A stretch of DNA of 64,000 nt, from positions 1 through 64,000 of the forward strand of contig JAQCJO010000003.1 in assembly GCA_027592925.1 (NCBI GenBank), read 5' to 3'. This document shows positions 42,952 to 51,755 of the stretch, one piece after another (positions within the stretch are counted from its first letter, which is position 1; every line of letters starts with the position of its first letter). This stretch comes from Actinomycetota bacterium. GTDB lineage: Bacteria > Actinomycetota > Acidimicrobiia > Acidimicrobiales > Ilumatobacteraceae. The position numbers and the translations under genes were made by a program. Under the pieces are notes generated by a model, which saw only the letters and a list, made by a program, of their open reading frames with translations, did not search any database and had not been told where the DNA came from.

Positions 42952-44244
42952 TTATTTGCTATCTCGCCGTTGAAGTTTTTTGACGTTGTGTGGCATCGAA
43001 AGAACTTCTTTGTATTGATCGACAGTGAGTGCTGCACAATGGCGCCAGCTCCAGCGCTCGACCACGCGGGCTCTGCCTGCAGCACCAATGCGATCTCGCA
43101 ACTCTTTGCTATCAAGACCGCGACGAATCGCTGCCGCCAAGGCTTCGGCGTCGCCCGCTGGGCACGACAACACCGTGTCGTTGTCGACGCCTGTCACTTC
43201 GGGGAGCGCGCCACCCGTAGTTGCAACCAAACACGTGCCAGTCGCCATTGCTTCGATTGCGGGGAGACTAAATCCCTCGTACAAACTTGGCACTACTGCG
43301 AGCTCGGCTTCTGCATACAACTCAACAATGCGTTCGTCGGAGACCCCGGAAACGTGCGTGATGCAATCTTCAAGACCAAGCGAACGAATCATGTCGGCGT
43401 TTGCGCCTTCGCGTGGCTTGCCAATGATGGTCAGGTGCACCTCGCGCTCGGTGCGCAATTTGGCAAGAGCTTCGAGTAAATATGAAAGACCTTTGAGAGC
43501 GACATCAGCGGAGGCAGTGGTGATCATGTGTCCTGGCTTGCGCTGCACCGTTGGCTTGGGGGAGAACAACTCGTGATCAACGCCAACTGGCACAAGTCGC
43601 ATGCGGTCGAGCGACACTTTCATGTCGGTATGAATGTCGTCGATTGAGTTTTTGCTGACCACAACAACGCGCGGCATCTTGCTTGCAACTTTGCCTTGCA
43701 TCTCCACAAACGAATACCAGCGACCAATGGCTTTGCGCTTCCACCAAGTTGGCGTGTGTTCCATCTCGAGCTTGCGATCTTTGGTGATGGGGTGATGCAA
43801 AGTCACGATTGTCGGAATGATTTTTTCAATCCTGAGGATGCCGTATCCGAGGCACTGATTGTCGTGCACAATGTCAAAATCGTTGACGCGTGTTTTGAGA
43901 GCGCGGTGTGCTCGGATGCTGAACGAGCGTGGCTCACCAAACGTGCCTTTAAGAAACTGTGCTGACTCAACAAAGTTCGGCCAGTCGTTGATCTCCCAAT
44001 ATGCGGGGAAGCGACCAGGGTGAGCATCGTTAAAAATGTCGAGGCTTGGCAATTGATGTAGTTGCACTCGCGGATCAAGAATTGGGTATGGCTGTCCGCC
44101 AAAAACTTCCACATGATGACCGAGATCGGCAAGTGCTTTGGTGAGGTGTCGCGTGTACACGCCCTGACCGCCCACGTGCGGCTTGCCGCGATACGTCAAA
44201 TAGGCAATACGCAACGGGCCGTTGGGGTCGAACGGCGTTGTCAT
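42952..44244 (-). CDS. GT4 family glycosyltransferase
   Basis: 430 residues. The N-terminal Rossmann half has RIAYLTYRGKPHVGGQGVYT, the GGxG donor-loop region of GT4 enzymes. The C-terminal half has TTASADVALKGLSYLLEALA and the EX7E motif in SLYEGFSLPAIEAMATG. It transfers a sugar from a nucleotide donor to an acceptor, probably a lipid or glycan at the inner membrane. It is the first gene of GT4 - methyltransferase - toroid. Confidence 0.9.
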   Translation of the reverse strand: MTTPFDPNGPLRIAYLTYRGKPHVGGQGVYTRHLTKALADLGHHVEVFGGQPYPILDPRVQLHQLPSLDIFNDAHPGRFPAYWEINDWPNFVESAQFLKGTFGEPRSFSIRAHRALKTRVNDFDIVHDNQCLGYGILRIEKIIPTIVTLHHPITKDRKLEMEHTPTWWKRKAIGRWYSFVEMQGKVASKMPRVVVVSKNSIDDIHTDMKVSLDRMRLVPVGVDHELFSPKPTVQRKPGHMITTASADVALKGLSYLLEALAKLRTEREVHLTIIGKPREGANADMIRSLGLEDCITHVSGVSDERIVELYAEAELAVVPSLYEGFSLPAIEAMATGTCLVATTGGALPEVTGVDNDTVLSCPAGDAEALAAAIRRGLDSKELRDRIGAAGRARVVERWSWRHCAALTVDQYKEVLSMPHNVKKLQRRDSK

Positions 44245-44260
44245 AGCCGTACCACTCTAC

Positions 44261-45088
44261 CTAGGGGTAACCGAGTGCAGTCAGACGGAAATAGCGCGTC
44301 AGTGGATGGTCTGGGGATACCACCAACGGTTCGGAGTTGAGTCCGTTTGGTGGACCGGATTGCGGTTCTACACAGATTGCGTGCGACGGCTCGTTGTACA
44401 CGACCCAGTGGCTGCAGTCGCTCTCGAGGCGCACTACAAGTCCGTTCTCATATTTCAGCAATGGTGCGGAAAGGGCATCGGTAAAACAGTCATCAAGTGG
44501 TCCATGCATCAAGTCGTGTTGTTGCTGCACACGTTGCACACGTTGTGCACTAGCGATGCCGTCACTGTCGCGTACGTACATTGTTTTGAATTCGGCCTCA
44601 AGTTGCACTGGTCGCACAAACCACGGGTGCCAACCAACTTGTGCTGGCATTGAATTTTTTTCATCGCTGCGGTCGATCGCGTGCACGGTGAGTTGTAGGT
44701 TCACCGATGTTGAGTCGACACTGATGCGATGTTCAACCCACCCGGCAAAAGGCCACCGCTGATCGAGATCGACTCGCAAAGTTGCGCTTGTTGGCGAAGA
44801 ATTTACCACTTGCCATGCAGCGTCATGCACAAGACCATGAATTGCATGTGGGGGAGAGTTGATGGGCAACTGCACACTCGTGCCTTGGTACTCAAATATT
44901 CCATTGCGTGTGCGGCCAGCCCACGGAGCCATCGGGTAACAGCCCCACGAAAACGAATCATCATGTGTGCGCTGCACCAATAGCTCTGTTTCACCAAACC
45001 GCACGCTCGAAAGCCGTGCTCCATGCTCTGCGTCGATGACGGTTTCAACATTGCCAGACGAAAGCGTGATCATGTTGCTGCTGTTCAT
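44261..45088 (-). CDS. Aldose 1-epimerase (GalM) family
   Basis: 275 residues. Active-site His residues are in HAIHGLVHDAAW and QVGWHPWFVRP, and the catalytic Glu is in AICVEPQSGPPNGLN. It interconverts alpha and beta anomers of galactose or glucose. It overlaps the lnt stop by 4 bp and so is the last gene of a haem/lnt operon. The galactose genes galT and GH36 lie about 8 kb away, not adjacent. Confidence 0.85.
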   Translation of the reverse strand: MNSSNMITLSSGNVETVIDAEHGARLSSVRFGETELLVQRTHDDSFSWGCYPMAPWAGRTRNGIFEYQGTSVQLPINSPPHAIHGLVHDAAWQVVNSSPTSATLRVDLDQRWPFAGWVEHRISVDSTSVNLQLTVHAIDRSDEKNSMPAQVGWHPWFVRPVQLEAEFKTMYVRDSDGIASAQRVQRVQQQHDLMHGPLDDCFTDALSAPLLKYENGLVVRLESDCSHWVVYNEPSHAICVEPQSGPPNGLNSEPLVVSPDHPLTRYFRLTALGYP

Positions 45089-46563
45089 GCTCGAGTTGTG
45101 CGCCGACCAGCGATCAGTAGGGCAAGCAGCGAAGCAATCATGATCAAAATAAAAGGCATATCACCAAGGTACGAATAGATGGTGCGGCCAGAACGCAACT
45201 GCACTTCTCGGGTAATGACGCGCTGCTCACTCACACCAGTGCGGTCAAACACTTGACCACTTGGTGAAATAAATGCAGAGAAGCCCGTTGGTGAAACTTG
45301 CACCAGCCAACGACCGGTTTCTAATGCGCGCAAGCGAGATGAAGCAATTTGTTGGGTTTGCAATATTGTGCCCGTGTAACTCGAGCCATTCGTTGGGTTC
45401 ACCAGCAACGTTGCCCCACGCTCAACACCTTCGTTTGCGCGTCCTGCAAAAAAGACTTCCCACGAAATAACAACTGCAATGGTGGTGTCTGCGGCCCGAA
45501 GTATGGCTGTATCTTTGCCCGCCTGCGCATCGCGAGGGATTCTGTCTACTGGTGCTCCAACGGCTTCGAGCAACCCGCGCATCGGTACAAACTCACCAAA
45601 CGGCACGCGTCGCACTTTGTCGTAGCGATTTCCAATCGAACCATCAGTGTTCACTACAGCTTGAGCGTTGGTAAAAAATCTGTTGTCGAAATCTTCGGTG
45701 ATGCCAACAAGAAATGGCGCATCAAGTCTCGCCGCTTCGGCTGCGACTTCGGTGCGCTCGATGCTGGATGAAAAACTGCTCACATCAATGACATTTTCAG
45801 GCCAGACGACTAAGTCCAAATTGTTGTCAGTTGTGACAGATCCTCCAGCAATTGTCCGAGTCGCGTCAAGGTGCCGAACAACTACATCGCGACTGTTGGT
45901 GTTGATTGCCAACGTGCCTTGTGGGCCGCCACCCTGCACCGCAGCAATAGTGAGTGAACGACCAATGTCGTGTCCATGCGGAGCGATCAAACCAGCAATG
46001 GGCAAAATGGCGACTACAACAACTGCGATGAGTGCTGCATGCACTGCGCGCTTGGGCGTTTTAGTTTCGCGAAGGTCTGCTAGCAAAAAGCCAATCTGTA
46101 ACACGATGTAGGTGAGGAGCAGTGGGCCACCCACTCGCACAATGGGTGCGAGTGGCGATGCAGCTTGTGAGATGGCAAGTGTTGCAAGTGGTACGCCACC
46201 AAACGGAAATGAAAATCGCAATGCTTCTGCAAGTGTGTGCGCAAGCGGACCAACTACTGCTCGATGTTTATGTTGATCGTTAACAGCACCGGTGATCATC
46301 GCTGCGATGCCGTGGAGTGCCGAAAACAGCAATGCTGCAATCACATATCCCGGCGCTGTAAGAAACCACATCCAAGCCATGCCCGGTGCCAGCCAAGCGA
46401 GCGCAAACAGTGTGCCAAACATAAATCGAGCACGATTGCTAGTTGGTTTGATTGTCGTAAAGAGTGCAACTCCTAAATAGGCGAGCGGCCACCATCCCCA
46501 CGGCGGAAGGCTGAGGGCAACGAGCGACCCTGCAATGAGTGCTACAAGGGATTGTTTTTTCAT
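45085..46563 (-). CDS. lnt: Apolipoprotein N-acyltransferase-like (Lnt) with Ser at the catalytic Cys
   Basis: 492 residues, about eight hydrophobic segments then a nitrilase domain. The triad Glu is in LVVWPENVID (Glu256) and Lys in NRYDKVRRVPFGEFVP (Lys316). The nucleophile position reads VVISWEVFFAG with Ser367, where E. coli has Cys387 (ICYE); spacing from the Lys is 51 versus 52 residues. The rest (NPTNGSSYTG; RALETGRWLVQ) is well conserved. Lnt N-acylates lipoproteins; a Ser nucleophile is unusual. It overlaps hemY and galM by 4 bp each. Confidence 0.88.
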   Translation of the reverse strand: MKKQSLVALIAGSLVALSLPPWGWWPLAYLGVALFTTIKPTSNRARFMFGTLFALAWLAPGMAWMWFLTAPGYVIAALLFSALHGIAAMITGAVNDQHKHRAVVGPLAHTLAEALRFSFPFGGVPLATLAISQAASPLAPIVRVGGPLLLTYIVLQIGFLLADLRETKTPKRAVHAALIAVVVVAILPIAGLIAPHGHDIGRSLTIAAVQGGGPQGTLAINTNSRDVVVRHLDATRTIAGGSVTTDNNLDLVVWPENVIDVSSFSSSIERTEVAAEAARLDAPFLVGITEDFDNRFFTNAQAVVNTDGSIGNRYDKVRRVPFGEFVPMRGLLEAVGAPVDRIPRDAQAGKDTAILRAADTTIAVVISWEVFFAGRANEGVERGATLLVNPTNGSSYTGTILQTQQIASSRLRALETGRWLVQVSPTGFSAFISPSGQVFDRTGVSEQRVITREVQLRSGRTIYSYLGDMPFILIMIASLLALLIAGRRTTRA

Positions 46564-47975
46564 GAGTGCAGTTCGCTGAGTGCGCGTGATGCTGCACGTT
46601 GGCCATCATTGATGCATGCGGGAATACCAATGCCGCGGTAACTTGCGCCAGCCAATACAACACCAGGTGCAGATGCGTGCAATTGTTTGTCGAGTGTTTC
46701 GACCCTGTATTCATGTCCTGGTCGGTATTGGGGAAACGATTCGATCCATCTCGTGAATCGCATGTTGGTGGGTGCTGCATCGAAACCAAGATGCAAACGT
46801 AGATCGCGTAGTGCAACTTCTAGCAAGGCCTTGTCGTCAAGGTGATGCATCGGTGCGCCGTCACGTCCAAGCGAAACTCGCAAGATCATCTCATCGCTGG
46901 CGGTTTTCCAGTGTGCCCATTTGTTTGAGCCAAATGAAACCGCAGTAACACCAGTTTGTACTGGTTTGGGCACAAGATAGCCAGATCCAGTGAGGTGTTG
47001 TGGCCACTGTGACCGCGAAATGGTCAGTGCAATCATGATCACGGATGCATGCTCAAACTGTTGAAGTTGCGTGGATGTTTCGCTGCTGAGCTGTTTGACA
47101 AGTGCTGCAGTGTGACGGGCAGGACTCGCCAAAACAACTGCGTCTGCGGGCAACGATTCGGTTTCAAGATGCACTACATACGAGCGACCTTGGGGTTCGA
47201 TACTGCGTACCGGAGATGAAAGAATCACGCGCCCACCGTCTTCAACAATTCGGTCGCGCACCGCTCGAGTGAATGCGCTCATGCTGGTAATTGGTGTTGC
47301 GAATACTGGGCCACCACTCGTGCGCTTTTGCATTGAATTGCGTGCCGCACGCATGAGGCTTGTCGGCTGCGCCAAGAGCTCGGCCACTTGGGGCATGCCT
47401 TGCACACTGAAATTATCGGTATCAGTTGCATAGATGCTTCCAACAAGTGGGTCGACAAGGCGCTCCAGCACTTGGTTGCCGCAACGACTACGAATTGCAG
47501 CACCTAACGAATCGGTTGATCGACCAATTGCGCGGGGAAGAAATGGTTCGACAGATGCTCGCAATTTGCCAGACTTTGTAAGTAACTGCGTGTTCCAGAT
47601 GGCTTTGTGCGAACCAGGCACGCCAAGCACGGTGCCCGTTGGAATTGCGTGCATGTTGTTGTTCCAGATGTAGGCATGATTGGTAGCAGGTGAAGTGAGG
47701 TGATGATCAAGACCAACTGCCGCACAGAGTTTCATTGCTGCTGGAGTGCGCGTCAAAAATGCATCAGCCGATTCGTCGACTAAATCCAGCCCAGCAAATG
47801 GTGATGCCTGGATAATGCCGCCAATGCGGTCGGCGGCTTCAACGATGGTGACTCGCGGTGGATGAGGTTGCTGCAGTAATTGATGAGCAGCAGCAAGACC
47901 AGTGATGCCTGCGCCAACGATAACGACGTGCCGATCGCTGAAGTTTTGAGCAACGGTCGTGTTGTCGATTGACAT
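46560..47975 (-). CDS. hemY: Coproporphyrinogen III / protoporphyrinogen oxidase (HemY/CgoX)
   Basis: 471 residues. FAD fold: VVIVGAGITGLAAAHQLL, VTIVEAADRIGGIIQ, and C-terminal VVLAGASYRGIGIPACINDG. It is soluble and lacks a signal peptide. In Actinobacteria this enzyme oxidises coproporphyrinogen III to coproporphyrin III in the coproporphyrin-dependent haem route. It lies 11 bp after hemH and overlaps lnt by 4 bp. No hemQ is visible in the window. Confidence 0.9.
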   Translation of the reverse strand: MSIDNTTVAQNFSDRHVVIVGAGITGLAAAHQLLQQPHPPRVTIVEAADRIGGIIQASPFAGLDLVDESADAFLTRTPAAMKLCAAVGLDHHLTSPATNHAYIWNNNMHAIPTGTVLGVPGSHKAIWNTQLLTKSGKLRASVEPFLPRAIGRSTDSLGAAIRSRCGNQVLERLVDPLVGSIYATDTDNFSVQGMPQVAELLAQPTSLMRAARNSMQKRTSGGPVFATPITSMSAFTRAVRDRIVEDGGRVILSSPVRSIEPQGRSYVVHLETESLPADAVVLASPARHTAALVKQLSSETSTQLQQFEHASVIMIALTISRSQWPQHLTGSGYLVPKPVQTGVTAVSFGSNKWAHWKTASDEMILRVSLGRDGAPMHHLDDKALLEVALRDLRLHLGFDAAPTNMRFTRWIESFPQYRPGHEYRVETLDKQLHASAPGVVLAGASYRGIGIPACINDGQRAASRALSELHS

Positions 47976-47986
47976 TGCAAACGACT

Positions 47987-48898
47987 TTACAATGCGCTCA
48001 CAACACGTTGCGCAAGTGCGCTCATCACTGTTGAATCATCATTCACACAAGCAGTGCGACTGAAGCTCAGTCCCAATTTGTCAGCATGTCGCGCTGCTTC
48101 AATGTCGAGGTCATACAACACCTCTAAGTGATCGGCCACAAATCCAACTGCACTCACCAATACGCCGTCTGCGCTGCGTTGTGCAGCAATGTCGTCGATG
48201 GCAATCAAAATGTCTGGACCAATCCATGGTTCTGGAGTTCGACCGGCAGATTGCCAAGCAATGTCCCAGTCCGAATGCTCGACTAGACCGAGTTGTTTGG
48301 CTACAGCAGTTGCTGTTGCGTGCAACTCGGTTGGATATGGGTCGCCGCCATCGATAATTCGCTGTGGCAGGGAGTGCGCTGTGAATAACACGCGAGTGCG
48401 AGTTGGCATTGCCGCCAACTTTTGTTTCATGTCGGCAGCAATGAAGTCGACAAAGGCTGGCTCGATGGCCCACGAATTAATACCGACTACTTCAACTCCG
48501 TGTGGCTTTGCTGCCTCGGTGGCACGACCAACATATTGTCCAATTGAATATGAAGAAAAGTGCGGTGCAAGCACGAGCGCAATGATTTTGGTGAAACCCT
48601 GTTGCGCTAAATCATCTACTGCTGTCTCAATCATTGGTGCCGCATGTTTGAGACCCAACTGCACATGAAATTGGCCGGGGATAAGACCATCTAACGCACG
48701 TTGAAGCGCATCTCGTTGTGCCTCGGTGCGCGCGGCCAGTGGGGAGATGCCGCCAATTGCGTCGTAGCGAGCCACCAAGTCGGCAAGTTGTTCATCGGTT
48801 GGTGCGCGACCGCGTCGAATGTCGGTGTAATAAGGAAGGATCTCTTGCGTACTGCGCGGAGTGCCGTAGGCCATCAATAAAACAGCTGTGCGGTTCAT
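47987..48898 (-). CDS. hemH: Ferrochelatase (CpfC/HemH)
   Basis: 303 residues. Conserved His in LFTAHSLPQRI and Glu in FVADHLEVLYDLDIEA form the metal site; LVLAPHFSSYSIGQY is also typical. It inserts Fe2+ into coproporphyrin III (or protoporphyrin IX). The length and partner HemY match the actinobacterial CpfC. It overlaps the hemE stop by 4 bp and is followed by hemY after 11 bp. Confidence 0.92.
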   Translation of the reverse strand: MNRTAVLLMAYGTPRSTQEILPYYTDIRRGRAPTDEQLADLVARYDAIGGISPLAARTEAQRDALQRALDGLIPGQFHVQLGLKHAAPMIETAVDDLAQQGFTKIIALVLAPHFSSYSIGQYVGRATEAAKPHGVEVVGINSWAIEPAFVDFIAADMKQKLAAMPTRTRVLFTAHSLPQRIIDGGDPYPTELHATATAVAKQLGLVEHSDWDIAWQSAGRTPEPWIGPDILIAIDDIAAQRSADGVLVSAVGFVADHLEVLYDLDIEAARHADKLGLSFSRTACVNDDSTVMSALAQRVVSAL

Positions 48899-49947
48899 GA
48901 GCTAGTCCTTTCGTGGACATGTTGTACTACTGCCGTTAACACATCTGGGTTTACGCCAGGTGTTACACCATGACCGAGATTAAAAATATGACCAGGATGA
49001 TTGGCATTGTCGGCGAGCACTGCGTCTGCACCCTTGAGTGCGGTAGTGATATCGCCTTGTACGAGTGATGGATCTAAATTTCCTTGAATGATGGTGTCTT
49101 TGCCAAGACGTGCGCGAGCATCGACAATTGATGTGCGCCAATCGAGTCCCATCACTGTTGCCCCTGCAGAATGCATTAATTCGAGCAGGTGATCGCAACC
49201 AACACCAAAGTGAATCGATGGTGCGTGAGGGTGAGAGCGTTTCAATTCACTGATCACGTGTGCAGAGTGCGGCAAGACTGCGTCGCGATATTGATCCTGC
49301 GTCAAATTTCCTGCCCACGAATCAAAGAGTTGGTATGCACTCGCACCGGCGTCAAGCTGGCTGCGTAGAGACGCAACAGCATGTTGTGCGAGTCGCTGCA
49401 TCAAGTCGTGCCACAACTGTGATTCAGCCGTCATCATTTGTTTGGTTATCAGATGATCGCGGCTCGGTTTGCCTTCAACCAGATAACTGCCAACAGTAAA
49501 TGGTGCACCAGCAAATGCGAGCAGCGGAACCTTGAGTTCGCTTGCCAACATGCGAACGGTTTCAAGTACGTACGGCGTGTCGGTTTCTGGTTCAAATTCG
49601 CGCAGTCGTTGCAAGTCTGCATGAACGCGAAATGGTTGTTCGGCAACTGGTCCAGTACCCGGAGCAACGTCAATTCCAAAACCAACTGCATGTGCTGGCA
49701 CAACGATGTCGCTGTACAACACTGCCGCGTCGACTCCGTATCGAGTTACGGGTTGCAATGTGATGTCTGCGGCAAGTCGGGGTTGTTTGATTGCATCCAA
49801 GATGCTGCCCTCACCGCGAATTGCGCGATACTCGGGCAAACTTCTGCCTGCTTGACGCATGAACCACACGGGCGTGTGACTGATTCGCTTGCCCGAAGCT
49901 GCCGCAAAAAATGGACTGAGTGCCGTGTCTTGCGCTGCAGGGCTCAT
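48895..49947 (-). CDS. hemE: Uroporphyrinogen decarboxylase
   Basis: 350 residues. Signature blocks are PVWFMRQAGRSLPEYR, VLYSDIVVPAHAVGFGIDVA and the C-terminal FNLGHGVTPGVNPD. The active-site Asp in YSDIV and Tyr/His neighbours are intact. It makes coproporphyrinogen III from uroporphyrinogen III. It is the first haem gene of the run, 23 bp behind the M48 protease gene. Confidence 0.95.
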   Translation of the reverse strand: MSPAAQDTALSPFFAAASGKRISHTPVWFMRQAGRSLPEYRAIRGEGSILDAIKQPRLAADITLQPVTRYGVDAAVLYSDIVVPAHAVGFGIDVAPGTGPVAEQPFRVHADLQRLREFEPETDTPYVLETVRMLASELKVPLLAFAGAPFTVGSYLVEGKPSRDHLITKQMMTAESQLWHDLMQRLAQHAVASLRSQLDAGASAYQLFDSWAGNLTQDQYRDAVLPHSAHVISELKRSHPHAPSIHFGVGCDHLLELMHSAGATVMGLDWRTSIVDARARLGKDTIIQGNLDPSLVQGDITTALKGADAVLADNANHPGHIFNLGHGVTPGVNPDVLTAVVQHVHERTSS

Positions 49948-49970
49948 GCCACGAAACGCTATCGCCAGCG

Positions 49971-50900
49971 TTATTGGTGTCGACGAATTGACCGCCGTTT
50001 GTGTGCAACGTCACGCTTCAGTAATGCCTCAAGTTTTGCCACTCTGGTGCCAGCAGGCGGATGAGTTGAAGTTGAAAGCATTGGTCGAAGTCGCATCCCT
50101 TTTTGAATTTCGTGTTTGTCTACATTGCGTAGGGCACTTACAAGTTCATGTCCAAAACCCATTTGTGCGGCGCGAGCGTCAGCGCGATATTCGGATGCTC
50201 GACCGATGCGGTTATTGAGTGCCTGTGCTGCGCTAAACCCAGAAAGCAGAAGGTATGAAATAGCGGTGAGCAAGGATGCCAGTGCATGCATAAAAAAGCG
50301 CGCAACTATGTATCGTTCGGTAAATTTAGACGTTACGCGTTGCGCATAATTTCGAATCCAAATACCAAGACGACCAAGACTAATAATCGGAAGGCTCATC
50401 CACTGCGCAACGGTGAGCGCTACGGTGTGCCCGCCCATGTGGTGACTGAGTTCGTGGGCGAGTACTCCGGTGAGTTGATCTTGTCTCAAGTGATCAATCG
50501 CGTACGAAGAGACGACGAGTAGATGTCCGCCGCACGCAAACGCATTAGTTTCATCGCTGTCAACGACGGACAATACAAAACGGTTTGGCAAAAAATGATT
50601 TGCTTGTGAAACGATGTTCCATGCCGGCTGCAATGCAAGAAGTTCGCGCGAAGTTGGTGGTCTTGCACCGAGCATTCTGGCAAAGACAATTCGCTGCACT
50701 GGTCGCGAAAAGAGAATTACACCAAACAGCATCACCATGCTTACGAAAAAGAAATACGAAACATCAGATGCCATTCCCAATGGCAACCAAATCAATCCGA
50801 TCGCGATCAACCACACTGGAAGCAGTGCAACAACTGGTGCTATCGCAGCAAATGCCGATGTGTCGAGGCGTCGGCGCGATTGCTCCACCAGTTCAGTCAA
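49971..50900 (-). CDS. M48 family metalloprotease (HtpX-like)
   Basis: 309 residues. The zinc motif is GVLAHELSHHMGGH and the third ligand Glu is in GRASEYRADARAAQMG. Three or four hydrophobic segments flank it, two at the N-terminus (FAAIAPVVALLPVWLIAIGL; YFFFVSMVMLFGVILFS). It degrades damaged membrane proteins. TTG 50900 or GTG 50888 could be the start; no clear ribosome site supports either. Confidence 0.87.
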   Translation of the reverse strand: MTELVEQSRRRLDTSAFAAIAPVVALLPVWLIAIGLIWLPLGMASDVSYFFFVSMVMLFGVILFSRPVQRIVFARMLGARPPTSRELLALQPAWNIVSQANHFLPNRFVLSVVDSDETNAFACGGHLLVVSSYAIDHLRQDQLTGVLAHELSHHMGGHTVALTVAQWMSLPIISLGRLGIWIRNYAQRVTSKFTERYIVARFFMHALASLLTAISYLLLSGFSAAQALNNRIGRASEYRADARAAQMGFGHELVSALRNVDKHEIQKGMRLRPMLSTSTHPPAGTRVAKLEALLKRDVAHKRRSIRRHQ

Positions 50901-50993
50901 GCAGAAATTGGCTTACGCAACGGTCAACGACTTTTGAGTGTGCATATAAGATGGTTCGAAGTTGAAACGGCACAGGAAACTGGGGTAAGCGCG

Positions 50994-51755
50994 ATGGGTG
51001 GACAAGTACAAACAGGGGCAGAGGCGTGGTCCCACAACGGAACACTGCCGAGCGGCGTATTGGTGATTCATGGCTTTACCGGCAACCCTTCATCTGTGCG
51101 CGAACTTGCCGAGCGGTTTGCCGCTGAGGGCTTTCATGTAGAAGTGCCACGTTTAACTGGACATGGAACAGTCATTGAAGACATGATGCCTACGCGTTGG
51201 TCTGACTGGAGCGCAGACGTAGAGGCTGCGTACAAAGTTTTGTCATCACGTTGCAAACAAGTAGTTGTCGCCGGGCAATCAATGGGTGGAGCACTGACAC
51301 TGTGGCTGGCGGCCCATCATCCAGAAATCGCTGGAATTGTCTGCATCAATCCGGTTGCGCAGGGCCGAACCGCCGAAGAAATTGCATTCTTTGAAGCAAT
51401 CATTGAGTCTGGCGAAGAGTCACTTCCTGGTATCGGCAGCGATATTGCCGATCCGCAGGTTGTAGAAAATTCATACGCCGGCACACCGTTGCGAGCCGCG
51501 TATTCGATGTACGTAGAAGGTGCAGCACCTCTCGCCGAGCACTACCCAACGATGGTGATGCCGATGTTGTTGATTAACTCGGTGCAAGATCACGTTGTTG
51601 AACCAACGCAAAGCGACTTCTTGGTTGCGCATTATGCAGGCAAAATCGAGCGTGTGATGCTGGAGAAGAGTTTCCATGTTGCAACGCAAGATGTTGAAAA
51701 AGAAACCGTGATGTCTCGTTCGGCCACGTTCGCAAAGCAGGTCTTAGGCGCGTGA
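50994..51755 (+). CDS. Alpha/beta hydrolase (carboxylesterase/monoglyceride lipase-like)
   Basis: 253 residues from ATG 50994 (MGGQVQTGAEAWSHNGTLPS). Oxyanion region VLVIHGFTGNPSSVREL; nucleophile Ser in VVVAGQSMGGALTLWLA; Asp in LINSVQDHVVEP; His in EKSFHVATQD. It resembles Est30-type carboxylesterases and bacterial monoglyceride lipases. Its stop overlaps the lgt start (GTGA). The longer open frame from 50880 runs over the M48 promoter and is not used. Confidence 0.88.
   Translation: MGGQVQTGAEAWSHNGTLPSGVLVIHGFTGNPSSVRELAERFAAEGFHVEVPRLTGHGTVIEDMMPTRWSDWSADVEAAYKVLSSRCKQVVVAGQSMGGALTLWLAAHHPEIAGIVCINPVAQGRTAEEIAFFEAIIESGEESLPGIGSDIADPQVVENSYAGTPLRAAYSMYVEGAAPLAEHYPTMVMPMLLINSVQDHVVEPTQSDFLVAHYAGKIERVMLEKSFHVATQDVEKETVMSRSATFAKQVLGA

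Noticed and set aside
42649-43479. 276-codon plus-strand open frame, Cys/His-rich
   Set aside because: It lies antisense across the methyltransferase and GT4 genes, both well conserved, and has no recognisable motif; a shadow of their codon bias.
41175-44244. Biosynthetic gene cluster or defence island
   Set aside because: Only three genes, all of common families; no PKS/NRPS, nuclease, TIR, or other defence domain is seen anywhere in the window.
49438-50064. 208-codon plus-strand open frame
   Set aside because: Spans the hemE/M48 junction in antisense and has no motif.
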